Notes: generated by a model not told the origin, from the letters alone. DNA of 6,284 nucleotides from Acidobacteriaceae bacterium (GCA_003140705.1 PLKU01000142.1:189-6472), one strand, 5' to 3'. Positions 1-6,133 are shown, counted from the first letter of the stretch. Numbers and translations are program-made.

Positions 1-1079
1 AGCTTGTCGAGCGACCAGCACAAAGTCATGGCCCCGGTGCGCGCTACTCTGCCGTAGGTGGGGCGCAGGCCGGTGACGCCGCACCGCATGGACGGGCTCA
101 CGATGCTGCCGCCAGTCTCGCTGCCCATGGCAAAGCCCACGAGCCCTGCGGCCGTAGCAGAGCCAGGGCCAGCGCTGGAGCCAGAGGAACCTTCTTCGAG
201 CAGCCAGGGGTTCATGGTCTGGCCACCAAACCAGATATCGTTCAGCGCCAATGCACCAAGGCTCAATTTGGCAACCAGCACGGCACCCGCCGCATTGAGG
301 CGCGCGACAACTGCGCTGTCCGTGGCGGGAATGCGATTCCGGAACGGTTCCGCGCCATAGGTGGTGGGAATGCTTGCTGTGTCGAGCAAGTCCTTCGCGC
401 CCCACGGAATTCCATGCAACGGTCCTCGATAATGGCCGGCCGCAATCTCCGCGTCAGCTTGGCGAGCCTGCGCAAGTGCATGATCGCGCGTGAGCGTGAT
501 GACACAATGCAGCCTGGGGTCGAAACGCTCGAGCCGGGTGAGGTAGATCTGTGTCAATCGCTCTGATGTAATCTGGCGGCTCTCGATCCATCGCGAAAGC
601 TGAGTGACCGGGGCGAAGGCTATGTCGGCCTCGTTTGCGGGCAAAGGTACCCCCGTGTTGGCGCTGCGGATAAAGGAGCCAGCTTCATGAACGCTGTGCT
701 TCGCGTGAGGATCGCCAATCAACGATGGAGTCCACTGTGTGGCCGGGGCCAGAGTCGCTTCCGGTCGAAACTTTCGCGGCCCTGTGCGGAACTCATACAA
801 CGGTGCGATCTGCATGCGCCAGTTGCTTGCGGCCGTTGCGCGATCGGCAGCAGTCATTTCGACTTGGACCAGCTTTTCCGCTTCAGCGAAGGTGGTGGGG
901 GACACCTCTGGCCCGACAGGCGGAGATGTACCAAATGCGGACGGCGCGCCGGGAGGAAGGTCTGTCGCCTGCGCTGGCGTAGCCTGCGCGGAAGCGGACG
1001 GCGCGGGTCCAGCTTCGATTGCTGCGCTCATCATTCCGAGCGCGGTATAGGTGAGGAACTGCCTGCGTGAACTCGGCAA
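1..1079 (-). CDS. Tat-exported amidase (amidase signature family), 3' end beyond the window
   Basis: Amidase signature hydrolase acting on C-N amide bonds; the substrate cannot be told. The reading frame is open from 1079 to the window edge (359 codons), so the C-terminal part is missing. The Ser-cisSer-Lys triad is visible by alignment with GatA-type enzymes: Lys229 in WGAKD, cis-Ser301 in the Gly/Ser-rich loop after LLEEGSSG, and nucleophile Ser325 in GSETGGSI. The N-terminus SRRQFL (residues 4-9), followed by a hydrophobic stretch and an Ala29-Ser-Ala31 cleavage site, is a classic twin-arginine signal, so the enzyme is probably exported folded to the periplasm. A Pro/Ala-rich linker (about 33-60) follows. 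The start is TTG 1079: no in-frame ATG or GTG lies before the Arg-Arg motif, and GAGGG at 1091-1087 sits 7 nt upstream. It lies 73 bp downstream of the VOC gene on the same strand. Family assignment is firm; start and export are inferred. Confidence 0.93.
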   Translation of the reverse strand, partial: MPSSRRQFLTYTALGMMSAAIEAGPAPSASAQATPAQATDLPPGAPSAFGTSPPVGPEVSPTTFAEAEKLVQVEMTAADRATAASNWRMQIAPLYEFRTGPRKFRPEATLAPATQWTPSLIGDPHAKHSVHEAGSFIRSANTGVPLPANEADIAFAPVTQLSRWIESRQITSERLTQIYLTRLERFDPRLHCVITLTRDHALAQARQADAEIAAGHYRGPLHGIPWGAKDLLDTASIPTTYGAEPFRNRIPATDSAVVARLNAAGAVLVAKLSLGALALNDIWFGGQTMNPWLLEEGSSGSSAGPGSATAAGLVGFAMGSETGGSIVSPSMRCGVTGLRPTYGRVARTGAMTLCWSLDK

Positions 1080-1126
1080 TGTTCTTCCCTCGGCTTTCTT
1101 CTGACTCGAACAAGATGATGGAAGCC

Positions 1127-1150
1127 ATAATACTCTTCCGCATTGCGGAA
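1127..1150 (-). promoter_or_regulatory. Palindrome next to a possible -10 box ahead of the amidase
   Basis: A perfect inverted repeat TTCCGC-ATT-GCGGAA occupies 1136-1150, just after the VOC stop codon. On the minus strand it is followed after 3 nt by TATTAT (1132-1127), a five-of-six match to a sigma70 -10 box. A start near 1120 would give a leader of about 40 nt before the amidase TTG. No good -35 box is visible. The palindrome could be an operator or a short 3' stem of the VOC transcript. This is inference from pattern only. Confidence 0.3.
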
Positions 1151-1152
1151 TC

Positions 1153-1568
1153 TCATTCGTTTGGCGGGACCGGGCGGCCAATCTCCCAGTGATGGCCGAA
1201 CGGGTCAACAACCCGTCCAACCCTCCATCCATGGCCCTCGGTCACCGGACAAACGACAGAAGCGCCAGCCGCTACTGCGCGGGCAAATACTGCATCGGGA
1301 TTGGGAACGGTGAGAATTATGCGCAACGCAACGCCATTTTTGCTCGGACTGATGCTCCGTGTTCTGGGGACTCATCGTTCACCCAGAGCTCCGCTCCTTC
1401 GACTGACATTCTCGCCACCCCGTTTCCGTCAGGGTCTTCAATGTGGTACACCTCTATGGCGTCGAAGGCGGTCTTAAAGAACTCCACCGCCCGCGCAGCC
1501 CCCTGAACTGAAAGCCATGGAGCAATACTGCAACCTTTGGCACCGGCTTCGGCTCCATTGTGAACCAT
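1153..1568 (-). pseudogene. VOC superfamily (glyoxalase/PhnB-like) protein, disrupted by a one-base frameshift
   Basis: Small vicinal-oxygen-chelate fold protein of the glyoxalase/bleomycin-resistance/PhnB-like type; substrate unknown. The first frame starts at ATG 1568, chosen because GAGGTG (1577-1572) lies just upstream; an in-frame GTG at 1574 is less likely. This frame gives the N-terminal half (PWLSVQGAARAVEFFKTAF, then ELWVNDESPEH) and ends at a stop near 1317. The family pattern continues at once in another frame (NGVALRIILTVPNPDAVF, GWRVGRVVDPFGHHWEIG) to TGA 1155-1153. Adding one base restores a protein of about 138 residues, normal for the family. The lost base lies either near 1356-1358, which would restore a GSISPS segment resembling the usual family loop, or in the T5 run at 1337-1341. 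Both halves look well conserved, so the break is recent or a sequencing error. The gene lies between the membrane protein and the amidase on the same strand. Confidence 0.88.
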
Positions 1569-1585
1569 AAACACCTCAGGGCATT

Positions 1586-1613
1586 ATGGTAGCAAGCCGG
1601 GACAATCGGTCAA
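1586..1613 (-). promoter_or_regulatory. Possible promoter for the VOC gene
   Basis: On the minus strand TTGACC (1613-1608) is followed after 16 nt by TACCAT (1591-1586), and after 19 nt by CATAAT (1588-1583). The -35 match is good, but the -10 choice is uncertain and the implied leader before ATG 1568 is very short. It would let the VOC gene be transcribed independently after the terminator of the upstream membrane gene. Weak call. Confidence 0.25.
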
Positions 1614-1663
1614 AAAATGAAGAGCGGCCCTGTGGGCGAGTGAAGAGCAGCCCGTGGGCGCTC
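1612..1663 (-). terminator. Likely rho-independent terminator of the membrane protein gene
   Basis: About 20 bp after the stop codon of the membrane protein gene, the minus strand can form GAGC-GCCC/GGGC-GCTC (1663-1645, one bulged base, short loop). A second GCCC/GGGC stem (1637-1627) follows, and then a run of six T at 1617-1612. Position and T-run fit an intrinsic terminator. The stems are short, with small loops, so efficiency is uncertain. Confidence 0.45.
1618..1660. repeat. Imperfect tandem repeat, two copies, 23-bp period
   Basis: Copy 1 (1618-1638) and copy 2 (1641-1660) both follow the pattern TGAAGAGC-GCCC-GTGGGCG. They differ by one substitution (G in copy 1, A in copy 2) and one missing T. 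Each contains its own GCCC/GGGC mini-hairpin. Duplication of a terminator stem is the simplest reading. Confidence 0.7.
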
Positions 1664-1683
1664 CCGGTTGCAGCGACAAGAAT

Positions 1684-2673
1684 CTACTTGTTGGCGTGTG
1701 GATCGATCGGGGGAATCGGCGCATGTTCCGCGTGCGCAACAATGCGCATGTGGTAGTTGAACACGAGCTGGACACTGATTCCGAAGACCATGGCAAGGAT
1801 CGCGAGCGGGGCTCCGAAAGGATAGCCCTCAGTGAGAGCAAACCGGATGAGCACAATCGACACCACAAAGGCGGCGCTGCGGAACACAAATTCATAGTGC
1901 CCGGAGACTACGATGGACAGGATCAGGATGAGCACATCGGTAAAGATCATGACTGTAAACAGATCGTTGTAGAAAGTGGTTACGTGAACCAGGCCCACCT
2001 GGCCGGTAACCACGTCGCGATAGACGTCCATCACGAGCAGGCCCACGTTATAAGAAGCCATGGTGAGCAAGAGCGCGCCGAGCCCCAGAGCCACACACTT
2101 CTTTTGGGCAACAAAGCGTGCCCGTGCCCGGGAAGACGCGCTGGAGCCCAAGTGAGCAACGCTGCGATGAGAGACGTGTTGAAAGACAGCGACAAGCAGG
2201 TACATGAGAAACCCAGCCCACATATCCACGAAGAGCGGCAGAGCTTCCCAGGTGAGCTGATGCTTGAGCACCATCTCCGCAGCCTCGGCGATGTCTTTGA
2301 AGACATCCCGGATGAAGATCAGCGAGACAATTTCGAACTGATAGGCTATCGACCGCGTGGTGGACTCGTGGAGAGCGCCAATCAGGGTGACCACTTCATA
2401 GAACAAGACAAAGTTGAAGGGCGTTGAAATCGCCACCAGGTAGTTTTCTCCCGCGCCCGCAATCAGCGCCGGAGGATGAGGAAGAGTCTTGGCAAGAAAG
2501 ATCAGCAGCAGATGAATTGCAAAGCCGGCGATTCCCAAGCGGATGACCAGGTGCTTCAGCGCTGTCTTGTTCCGCTCTGAAAAAATGCGGTCATGCGCCG
2601 CGCTCAGTTGCAGCCAGATGCGCGCGGGGGCTTCTTCGCCACTTTCTTCGTGTTCCAACGCTGTGCTTGTCAT
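1684..2673 (-). CDS. Polytopic integral membrane protein, function unknown
   Basis: Not recognised as a named family. The product is 329 residues when started at ATG 2673, which has a purine-rich AGAAGAGA just upstream; the frame extends 26 codons further to 2751, but that extension is polar and lacks a clear ribosome site. Residues 1-40 are acidic then basic and probably cytoplasmic. Hydrophobic segments follow at about 42-61, 79-101, 148-166, 194-215, 236-257, 262-280 and 287-306, with a weaker one near 112-123, giving seven or eight membrane passes. A basic Ser/Arg/Ala loop (about 168-192) looks cytoplasmic. Charged residues lie in or near the hydrophobic parts: EIVSLIFIRD at 114-123 and YND at 235-237. 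The C-terminus is His/Pro-rich. The HYEFVFRSAAFVVSIVLIRFAL region (259-280) faintly recalls PsiE-type proteins, too weakly to assign. It is divergent from the alpha-galactosidase gene and followed by a terminator-like region. Confidence 0.85.
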   Translation of the reverse strand: MTSTALEHEESGEEAPARIWLQLSAAHDRIFSERNKTALKHLVIRLGIAGFAIHLLLIFLAKTLPHPPALIAGAGENYLVAISTPFNFVLFYEVVTLIGALHESTTRSIAYQFEIVSLIFIRDVFKDIAEAAEMVLKHQLTWEALPLFVDMWAGFLMYLLVAVFQHVSHRSVAHLGSSASSRARARFVAQKKCVALGLGALLLTMASYNVGLLVMDVYRDVVTGQVGLVHVTTFYNDLFTVMIFTDVLILILSIVVSGHYEFVFRSAAFVVSIVLIRFALTEGYPFGAPLAILAMVFGISVQLVFNYHMRIVAHAEHAPIPPIDPHANK

Positions 2674-2868
2674 AATCTCTTCTGGCTTGGTGACTGTGTG
2701 GGATTCTCTGAAAGGCCTAAATGCTTGGAAGGTGTGCGCTCTACTCCGCAAACGAACTTGTCAGAACCAGCAGGGATTCAGCTCCAAGGGGACGGTGCAT
2801 TCAAAAGCAATGACTGGTGCAAGGATTTCTTAGCTTACCGCACGGAGGTTGGGGCAATACCAGGTAAA

Positions 2869-2897
2869 TTGCGCAAACCGCCCCTCCGGACTAGAAT
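2869..2897 (+). promoter_or_regulatory. Probable sigma70-type promoter for the alpha-galactosidase gene
   Basis: TTGCGC (2869-2874) and TAGAAT (2892-2897) are separated by exactly 17 nt. The -10 matches five of six consensus bases; the -35 matches only its TTG. A start near 2904 would leave a leader of about 25 nt carrying GAGGA (2919-2923), 6 nt before the ATG at 2930. The rest of the divergent spacer 2674-2929 shows no clear operator or promoter for the leftward membrane gene. Confidence 0.5.
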
Positions 2898-2929
2898 TCC
2901 CCCTGAAATCGTTTCCATGAGGACCCACC

Positions 2930-4141
2930 ATGCGCATTTCCGCTTCGATATCGTTCGTTGTTCTAGCCCTTGCTTCTCTCACCGTTACTGCGCCGGTTCC
3001 GGCAGGAGCGCAGGCTGCTGAGGTGGTGGCGCAGGCGCCGCCCATGGGCTGGAATAGCTGGAACTTCTTCTTCAGCAAGGTCACAGACAAGGACATTCGG
3101 AACTCGGCCGACCAGATTGTCGTTACGGGCATGAAAGACGCAGGCTACGTCTACGTAAATATCGACGACACGTGGGAGGGTGAGCGCGATGCGAACGGCG
3201 TGCTGCACACCAACGACAAGTTTCCCGACATGAAGGCCCTGGCCGATTACGTCCACTCGAAGGGCTTGAAGATCGGCATTTACTCCGGCCCGGGTCCCAA
3301 GACGTGTGCCGGCTATGCAGGCTCGCTTGGCCACGAAGAGCAGGACGCCCAACTTTATGCTTCGTGGGGCATCGACTATCTGAAGTACGACCTTTGCAGC
3401 TATGGCAAGAACATGGCAGACCTCGCGCCAAACGACAAGGCCGCCCAGATGCGCCTGATGATTGCCGCCTACGACAAGATGGCGAAGGCACTGAAGGCTA
3501 CCGGCAGGCCGATCGTATTTTCGCTTTGCCAGTATGGCTGGGATGCAGTGTGGGAGTGGGCGCCGGCGCTGGGCGGGAATCTGTGGCGGACCACGGGCGA
3601 CGTCCAGCCCAACTGGGGCAGCATTTACAACATCATCAGCCAGCAGGAAGGCCTGGAGAGATATTCAGGTCCAGGCCACTGGAATGATCCTGACATGCTG
3701 GAAGTGGGCAACGGGAAGCTTTCGCTGGCTGAGAACCGCACACACTTTTCCATGTGGGCCATGCTGGCCGCGCCGCTGCTGGCAGGGAACGACCTCCCAA
3801 ATATGAAGCCGGAGATCAAGGCGATTGTCACCAACCGCGACGTGATCGCGATTGATCAGGACAAACTCGGCCAGCAGGGGAGCCGTGTGTACTCAGACGG
3901 CGAGGTGGATGTGTGGTGCCGGCATCTGACCGGAGGCGCGATGGCCGTTGCCGTACTGGACGCAGGCAGCGATCGGTATGCGTCGCATCCTTTTCATTTG
4001 GACCTTGGCAAACTCGGGTTGCACGGGCCGCAGACTGGCAGGGATTTATGGACTGGCAAGACCGTGGAGCTGACCGACAACATGCCGATTGAGATGGGTA
4101 GCCATGACATACTGCTGGTCCGCATCGACGCGCCGAAATAA
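2930..4141 (+). CDS. Secreted GH27 alpha-galactosidase
   Basis: Retaining glycoside hydrolase of family 27, which removes terminal alpha-D-galactose from oligosaccharides or galactomannan. The 403-residue length is normal. A Sec signal peptide covers about residues 1-27 (hydrophobic core VVLALASLTV, AGA before the likely cut). The (beta/alpha)8 domain begins at MGWNSWN (39-45). Substrate-pocket NIDDTW lies at 77-82, the nucleophile is Asp154 in YLKYDLC, and the acid/base is Asp224 in WRTTGD. Conserved WNDPDMLEVGN lies at 251-261, and Cys126 and Cys156 match the conserved disulfide. A C-terminal beta-sandwich domain occupies about 310-403. The loop SLCQYGW (198-204) has Gln201 where plant and human enzymes carry Glu, a variant I recall as common in bacterial members. 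GAGGA (2919-2923) supports the start. Alternative GH27 activities (alpha-N-acetylgalactosaminidase, beta-L-arabinopyranosidase) cannot be excluded. No transporter or other carbohydrate gene is adjacent. Confidence 0.95.
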   Translation: MRISASISFVVLALASLTVTAPVPAGAQAAEVVAQAPPMGWNSWNFFFSKVTDKDIRNSADQIVVTGMKDAGYVYVNIDDTWEGERDANGVLHTNDKFPDMKALADYVHSKGLKIGIYSGPGPKTCAGYAGSLGHEEQDAQLYASWGIDYLKYDLCSYGKNMADLAPNDKAAQMRLMIAAYDKMAKALKATGRPIVFSLCQYGWDAVWEWAPALGGNLWRTTGDVQPNWGSIYNIISQQEGLERYSGPGHWNDPDMLEVGNGKLSLAENRTHFSMWAMLAAPLLAGNDLPNMKPEIKAIVTNRDVIAIDQDKLGQQGSRVYSDGEVDVWCRHLTGGAMAVAVLDAGSDRYASHPFHLDLGKLGLHGPQTGRDLWTGKTVELTDNMPIEMGSHDILLVRIDAPK

Positions 4142-4168
4142 TATGACCTTGAGTTTAGGTGGCCAACC

Positions 4169-4195
4169 CTGGCGGCGGTTTTGCATTGCCGCCAG
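4169..4195 (+). terminator. Stem-loop after the alpha-galactosidase gene
   Basis: CTGGCGGC (4169-4176) and GCCGCCAG (4188-4195) form a perfect 8-bp GC-rich stem with an 11-nt loop, 27 bp after the stop codon. No T-run follows, so it is either a rho-independent-like end without a U-tract or an mRNA-stabilising 3' hairpin separating this gene from the next one. Confidence 0.4.
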
Positions 4196-4246
4196 AGTGG
4201 GCAGCGTGGACCGGGAGAAACCATGCGAGGCTCTCTTCGCAAAACT

Positions 4247-4266
4247 CTAGAGCCTGTTATTAACTT
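4247..4266 (+). repeat. Left inverted repeat of the MITE, including the CTAG target copy
   Basis: CTAGAGCCTGTTATTAACTT is perfectly complementary to 4414-4433. The identity stops abruptly at both edges: position 4246 against 4434, and 4267 against 4413, do not pair. This defines the end of the repeat. Confidence 0.95.
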
Positions 4267-4429
4267 CGAGGAGCGGCACGTGGTGCCCGAATGCTCAAAA
4301 TCCGCGTAAGACGCACTGTTCGCGAGATGTGGCACGGAATGGATTTACGGTTTCCCCCTGAATCTCAGTCACTTTGCGAAAGCCGCGCTTATTCCATTGG
4401 GTTTACAGGCGCAAAGTTAATAACAGGCT
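4251..4429. mobile_element. MITE-like non-autonomous element, about 179 bp, IS5-like target site
   Basis: The element has perfect 16-bp terminal inverted repeats (AGCCTGTTATTAACTT and its complement) flanked on both sides by CTAG (4247-4250 and 4430-4433). CTAG is the 4-bp YTAR-type target duplication typical of the IS5 group. Because CTAG is itself a palindrome, the repeat reads as 20 bp, and a 2-bp TA duplication with slightly longer ends cannot be excluded. The interior (4267-4413) encodes no transposase fragment I can recognise; it includes a small GGCAC-GTG-GTGCC hairpin at 4275-4287. Mobilisation would need a transposase elsewhere in the genome. Family naming is inference from the target sequence. 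Confidence 0.8.
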
Positions 4430-4433
4430 CTAG
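4414..4433 (-). repeat. Right inverted repeat of the MITE, including the CTAG target copy
   Basis: This is the exact reverse complement of 4247-4266. The TTAATAA within it supplies the in-frame stop (4421-4423) that cuts the disrupted membrane gene off from any start inside the element. Confidence 0.95.
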
Positions 4434-4751
4434 TCGATTCGCATGTTGCGGCGATCGCCATTGCGATCATGATGGGCAATTTTCTTGAAGAAGCGACCTA
4501 CGCTCTATGGGGACCCGGCTGCAGCATCTTCTCGTTTCTGAGCGCCGCGGTGGCAATGGGGATCCTCGCGATTTCATACATTCCGGTTGATCCCGATTCC
4601 TTAACCCAACAGATGCTCCGACTCAGCGCAACCTACCTTGTCTATGCCTTGGCCAACTTGACGGGAGTGTGGTTCCTGTCACTCTTAATATTCAGCGCCG
4701 GGCCCTTGCGTATTCTGAGCAACTATAAAGCCAAACTTTCGAGGAACACAA

Positions 4752-5069
4752 ATGCTTGAGAGATTGAAAACGGCACTTGTCGACAGTTTTGTAGGCGCGA
4801 TTGCTCTTGGCTGGCTGCTCGCAATGGGCATCACCCGCTTCGTTGGAATCTTCGTTGAACCCGTGACTGCCTGGATGACACGACGTCAGAACTGGCAGAT
4901 TTTTAGCGCGACCTCGCCCTCGCCGGCGTTCCCGTTTCAGTTGGTATTCAGGCGGTTGCTCACCGGGTTGGCCTATTTGCTGGTTGGCTATGGGTTGCTG
5001 CGCTGGCTCTACTACCCGGCGACCAAGGAAGAAGATCTAGGGCCACCTGAGCCGGAGCCGGGCGAATAA
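4752..5069 (+). CDS. Small two-pass membrane protein, function unknown
   Basis: The product is 105 residues and I do not recognise the family. ATG 4752 has GAGGA (4741-4745) 6 nt upstream and overlaps the end of the preceding gene by 8 bp, the arrangement expected for co-translated partners. One hydrophobic helix lies at about 13-35 (VGAIALGWLLAMGITRFVGI). A polar, Trp/Arg-containing loop with a Ser/Pro stretch (about 40-62) follows, then a second helix at about 66-88, and a short acidic Pro/Glu tail (93-105) likely in the cytoplasm. Its N-terminus LKTALVDSFVGAIAL resembles the rebuilt N-terminus of the upstream broken gene at identical positions, so the two probably arose by duplication or share an interaction motif. 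It is convergent with egtD, whose stop codon lies 44 bp away. Confidence 0.8.
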   Translation: MLERLKTALVDSFVGAIALGWLLAMGITRFVGIFVEPVTAWMTRRQNWQIFSATSPSPAFPFQLVFRRLLTGLAYLLVGYGLLRWLYYPATKEEDLGPPEPEPGE

Positions 5070-5113
5070 TCTCGAGTGCCTGGGCGACGTTCCGGACCTT
5101 GCAAGCGCAGGCT

Positions 5114-6100
5114 CTATGCGACGCGCCCCAAACAAACTGCAAACCAGCCTTGAGTGTCCGCCCAGGTCTGGATTGGCGCAAAGCCCGCGGCATTCAGCGT
5201 TGCTTCGGCCTGTCCAGGCAAGTATTTGTAGCTGTTCTCGGTGTGTATGGATTCGCCTGCGCTGAAATCCACTTCGAAACCCAGGCGCTCAAAGTGGACG
5301 CGCTGCGCAGTCCGGGCCTGAAGGTGCATCTCCATCCGCGATTCCGCACTGTTCCAGACCGCGCGGTGTTGGAATGCGGCGAGGTCGAAATCAGCGTCAA
5401 GCTCACGGTTCAAGTGGGCAAGCATGTTGAGGTTGAAAGCAGCCGTTACCCCTGCCGCGTCATCGTACGCTGCCTGCAGCTTGGCCTCATCCTTCACCAG
5501 GTCCACCCCGAGCAGAAGTGCATCGCCTGGCCCGAGGCCGGCGCGCACCCTGCCGAGCAACTCCGCAGCCTCTGAACGGTCGAAGTTTCCGATGCTCGAT
5601 CCGATATACAGCACAAGCCGCCGCTCGCCGGCATCGACTGGTCCAAGGTCGAGCTTTGGTCCGTTGGTGTAGTCCATTACGCGTGGAGCCACGGTGACTG
5701 CGACGATCTCCCGCTCGATCCGTTGTTTTGCTGCTGCGAGCGCGTCCGGTGAGAGATCGACCGGTTCGTAGACCACCGATCCCTGCAAAGCAACCGCTTC
5801 TGTCAACAGCAGACGCGTCTTGTCGGCGGAGCCCGCGCCGAGCTCCGTAATCCGGAGTCGCTTACTGTCCGCCGCCCAGGCAATCATTTCCGGAGCGTAC
5901 GACGTGAGAATTCCGCGTTCGGTACGGGTCAGGTAGTACTCGGGCAGCTCGGTAATCTGGTCGAACAGGCGCGATCCGGCACTATCGTAGAACAGCCGCG
6001 AAGGTAGCCACTTGCGAGCTACCGACAGCCCCCGGTGCACATCTGAGGCGAGCTGCTCGTCAACCGGTGCGAGAATTGCTGGGGAAGCGATCATGGTCAT
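5114..6100 (-). CDS. egtD: L-histidine Nalpha-methyltransferase EgtD (ergothioneine synthesis)
   Basis: SAM-dependent enzyme that trimethylates the alpha-amino group of histidine to hercynine, the first step of ergothioneine synthesis, in the cytoplasm. The 328-residue length matches the family (321 in Mycobacterium smegmatis). Signatures in order: FYDSAGSRLFDQITELPEYY (37-56) followed by TRTE (58-61), the SAM-binding ELGAGSADKTR (86-96), PVDLSP (113-118), GSSIGNF (167-173), SRMEMHL (254-260) and IHTENSYKY (285-293). Asn172, Met258 and Glu288 correspond, with a constant offset of 6, to the histidine-binding Asn166, Met252 and Glu282 that I recall for the mycobacterial enzyme, so an active His-specific enzyme is expected. 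It begins at ATG 6100; a second ATG at 6094 is possible, and GGAGG (6120-6116) is somewhat distant from both. It lies 33 bp after egtB on the same strand, so the two are probably co-transcribed. No convincing terminator was seen in the 44-bp convergent gap (5070-5113). Confidence 0.97.
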   Translation of the reverse strand: MTMIASPAILAPVDEQLASDVHRGLSVARKWLPSRLFYDSAGSRLFDQITELPEYYLTRTERGILTSYAPEMIAWAADSKRLRITELGAGSADKTRLLLTEAVALQGSVVYEPVDLSPDALAAAKQRIEREIVAVTVAPRVMDYTNGPKLDLGPVDAGERRLVLYIGSSIGNFDRSEAAELLGRVRAGLGPGDALLLGVDLVKDEAKLQAAYDDAAGVTAAFNLNMLAHLNRELDADFDLAAFQHRAVWNSAESRMEMHLQARTAQRVHFERLGFEVDFSAGESIHTENSYKYLPGQAEATLNAAGFAPIQTWADTQGWFAVCLGRVA

Positions 6101-6133
6101 TCGTTCCGTTGGATGCCTCCCGCAGAGGGAAAG

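Larger units (their letters stand above)
4223..4759 (+). pseudogene. Small membrane protein gene interrupted by a miniature mobile element
   Basis: The intact gene would encode 117 residues from 4223-4250 joined to 4434-4759. ATG 4223 has GGGAG (4213-4217) 5 nt upstream and encodes MRGSLRKTL. The frame then enters the inserted element and stops at TAA 4307-4309 after 28 codons. After the element it resumes with VDSHVAAIAIAI and membrane segments at about 9-25, 38-58 and 75-97 of the rebuilt product, ending in a basic tail. The rebuilt N-terminus aligns without gaps to the next gene (LVDSxVxAIA, residues 9-18), which supports the reconstruction. The insertion (element plus one CTAG) is 183 bp, a multiple of three, but stops inside it, including TAA 4421-4423, block read-through. 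The remaining downstream ORF could start only at ATG 4469 or 4472, without a visible ribosome site, and would lack the first part of TM1. It overlaps the next gene by 8 bp. Function unknown. Confidence 0.85.

Noticed and set aside
687..1070. Overlapping plus-strand frames of 85-127 codons
   Set aside because: All are antisense to the amidase N-terminal region and show no family features.
883..1143. Minus-strand frame with ATG 1143 or 1128 as an alternative gene start upstream of the amidase
   Set aside because: It runs in a different frame through the amidase Tat-signal region and its product is low-complexity and Arg-rich, whereas the TTG 1079 frame continues into the full amidase.
1618..1660. 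CRISPR-like repeat
   Set aside because: There are only two imperfect copies with a 2-bp gap and no spacers; it is a local duplication in a terminator region.
1654..2427. A 257-codon plus-strand open frame
   Set aside because: It is antisense to the membrane protein gene. Its translation is unusually rich in His, Glu, Asp and Gln with no hydrophobic core or motif, as expected for the mirror of membrane codons.
4397..4425. Possible outward promoter at the MITE right end (TTGGGT and an A/T-rich box in the repeat)
   Set aside because: Spacing of 15-16 nt and a poor -10 match do not support a promoter call.
4291..4488. A 65-codon plus-strand frame spanning the MITE interior and its right end
   Set aside because: It crosses the element boundary into the host gene in the wrong frame, has no ribosome site and shows no transposase features.
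5070..5113. Possible bidirectional terminator between the small membrane gene and egtD
   Set aside because: Only weak distant GCCTG/CAGGC pairing and a CTTGCAAG palindrome were found, with no compact stem or T-run on either strand.
5099..5575. A 158-codon plus-strand open frame
   Set aside because: It is antisense to egtD, whose motifs are unmistakable in the opposite strand; the overlap would be nearly complete.
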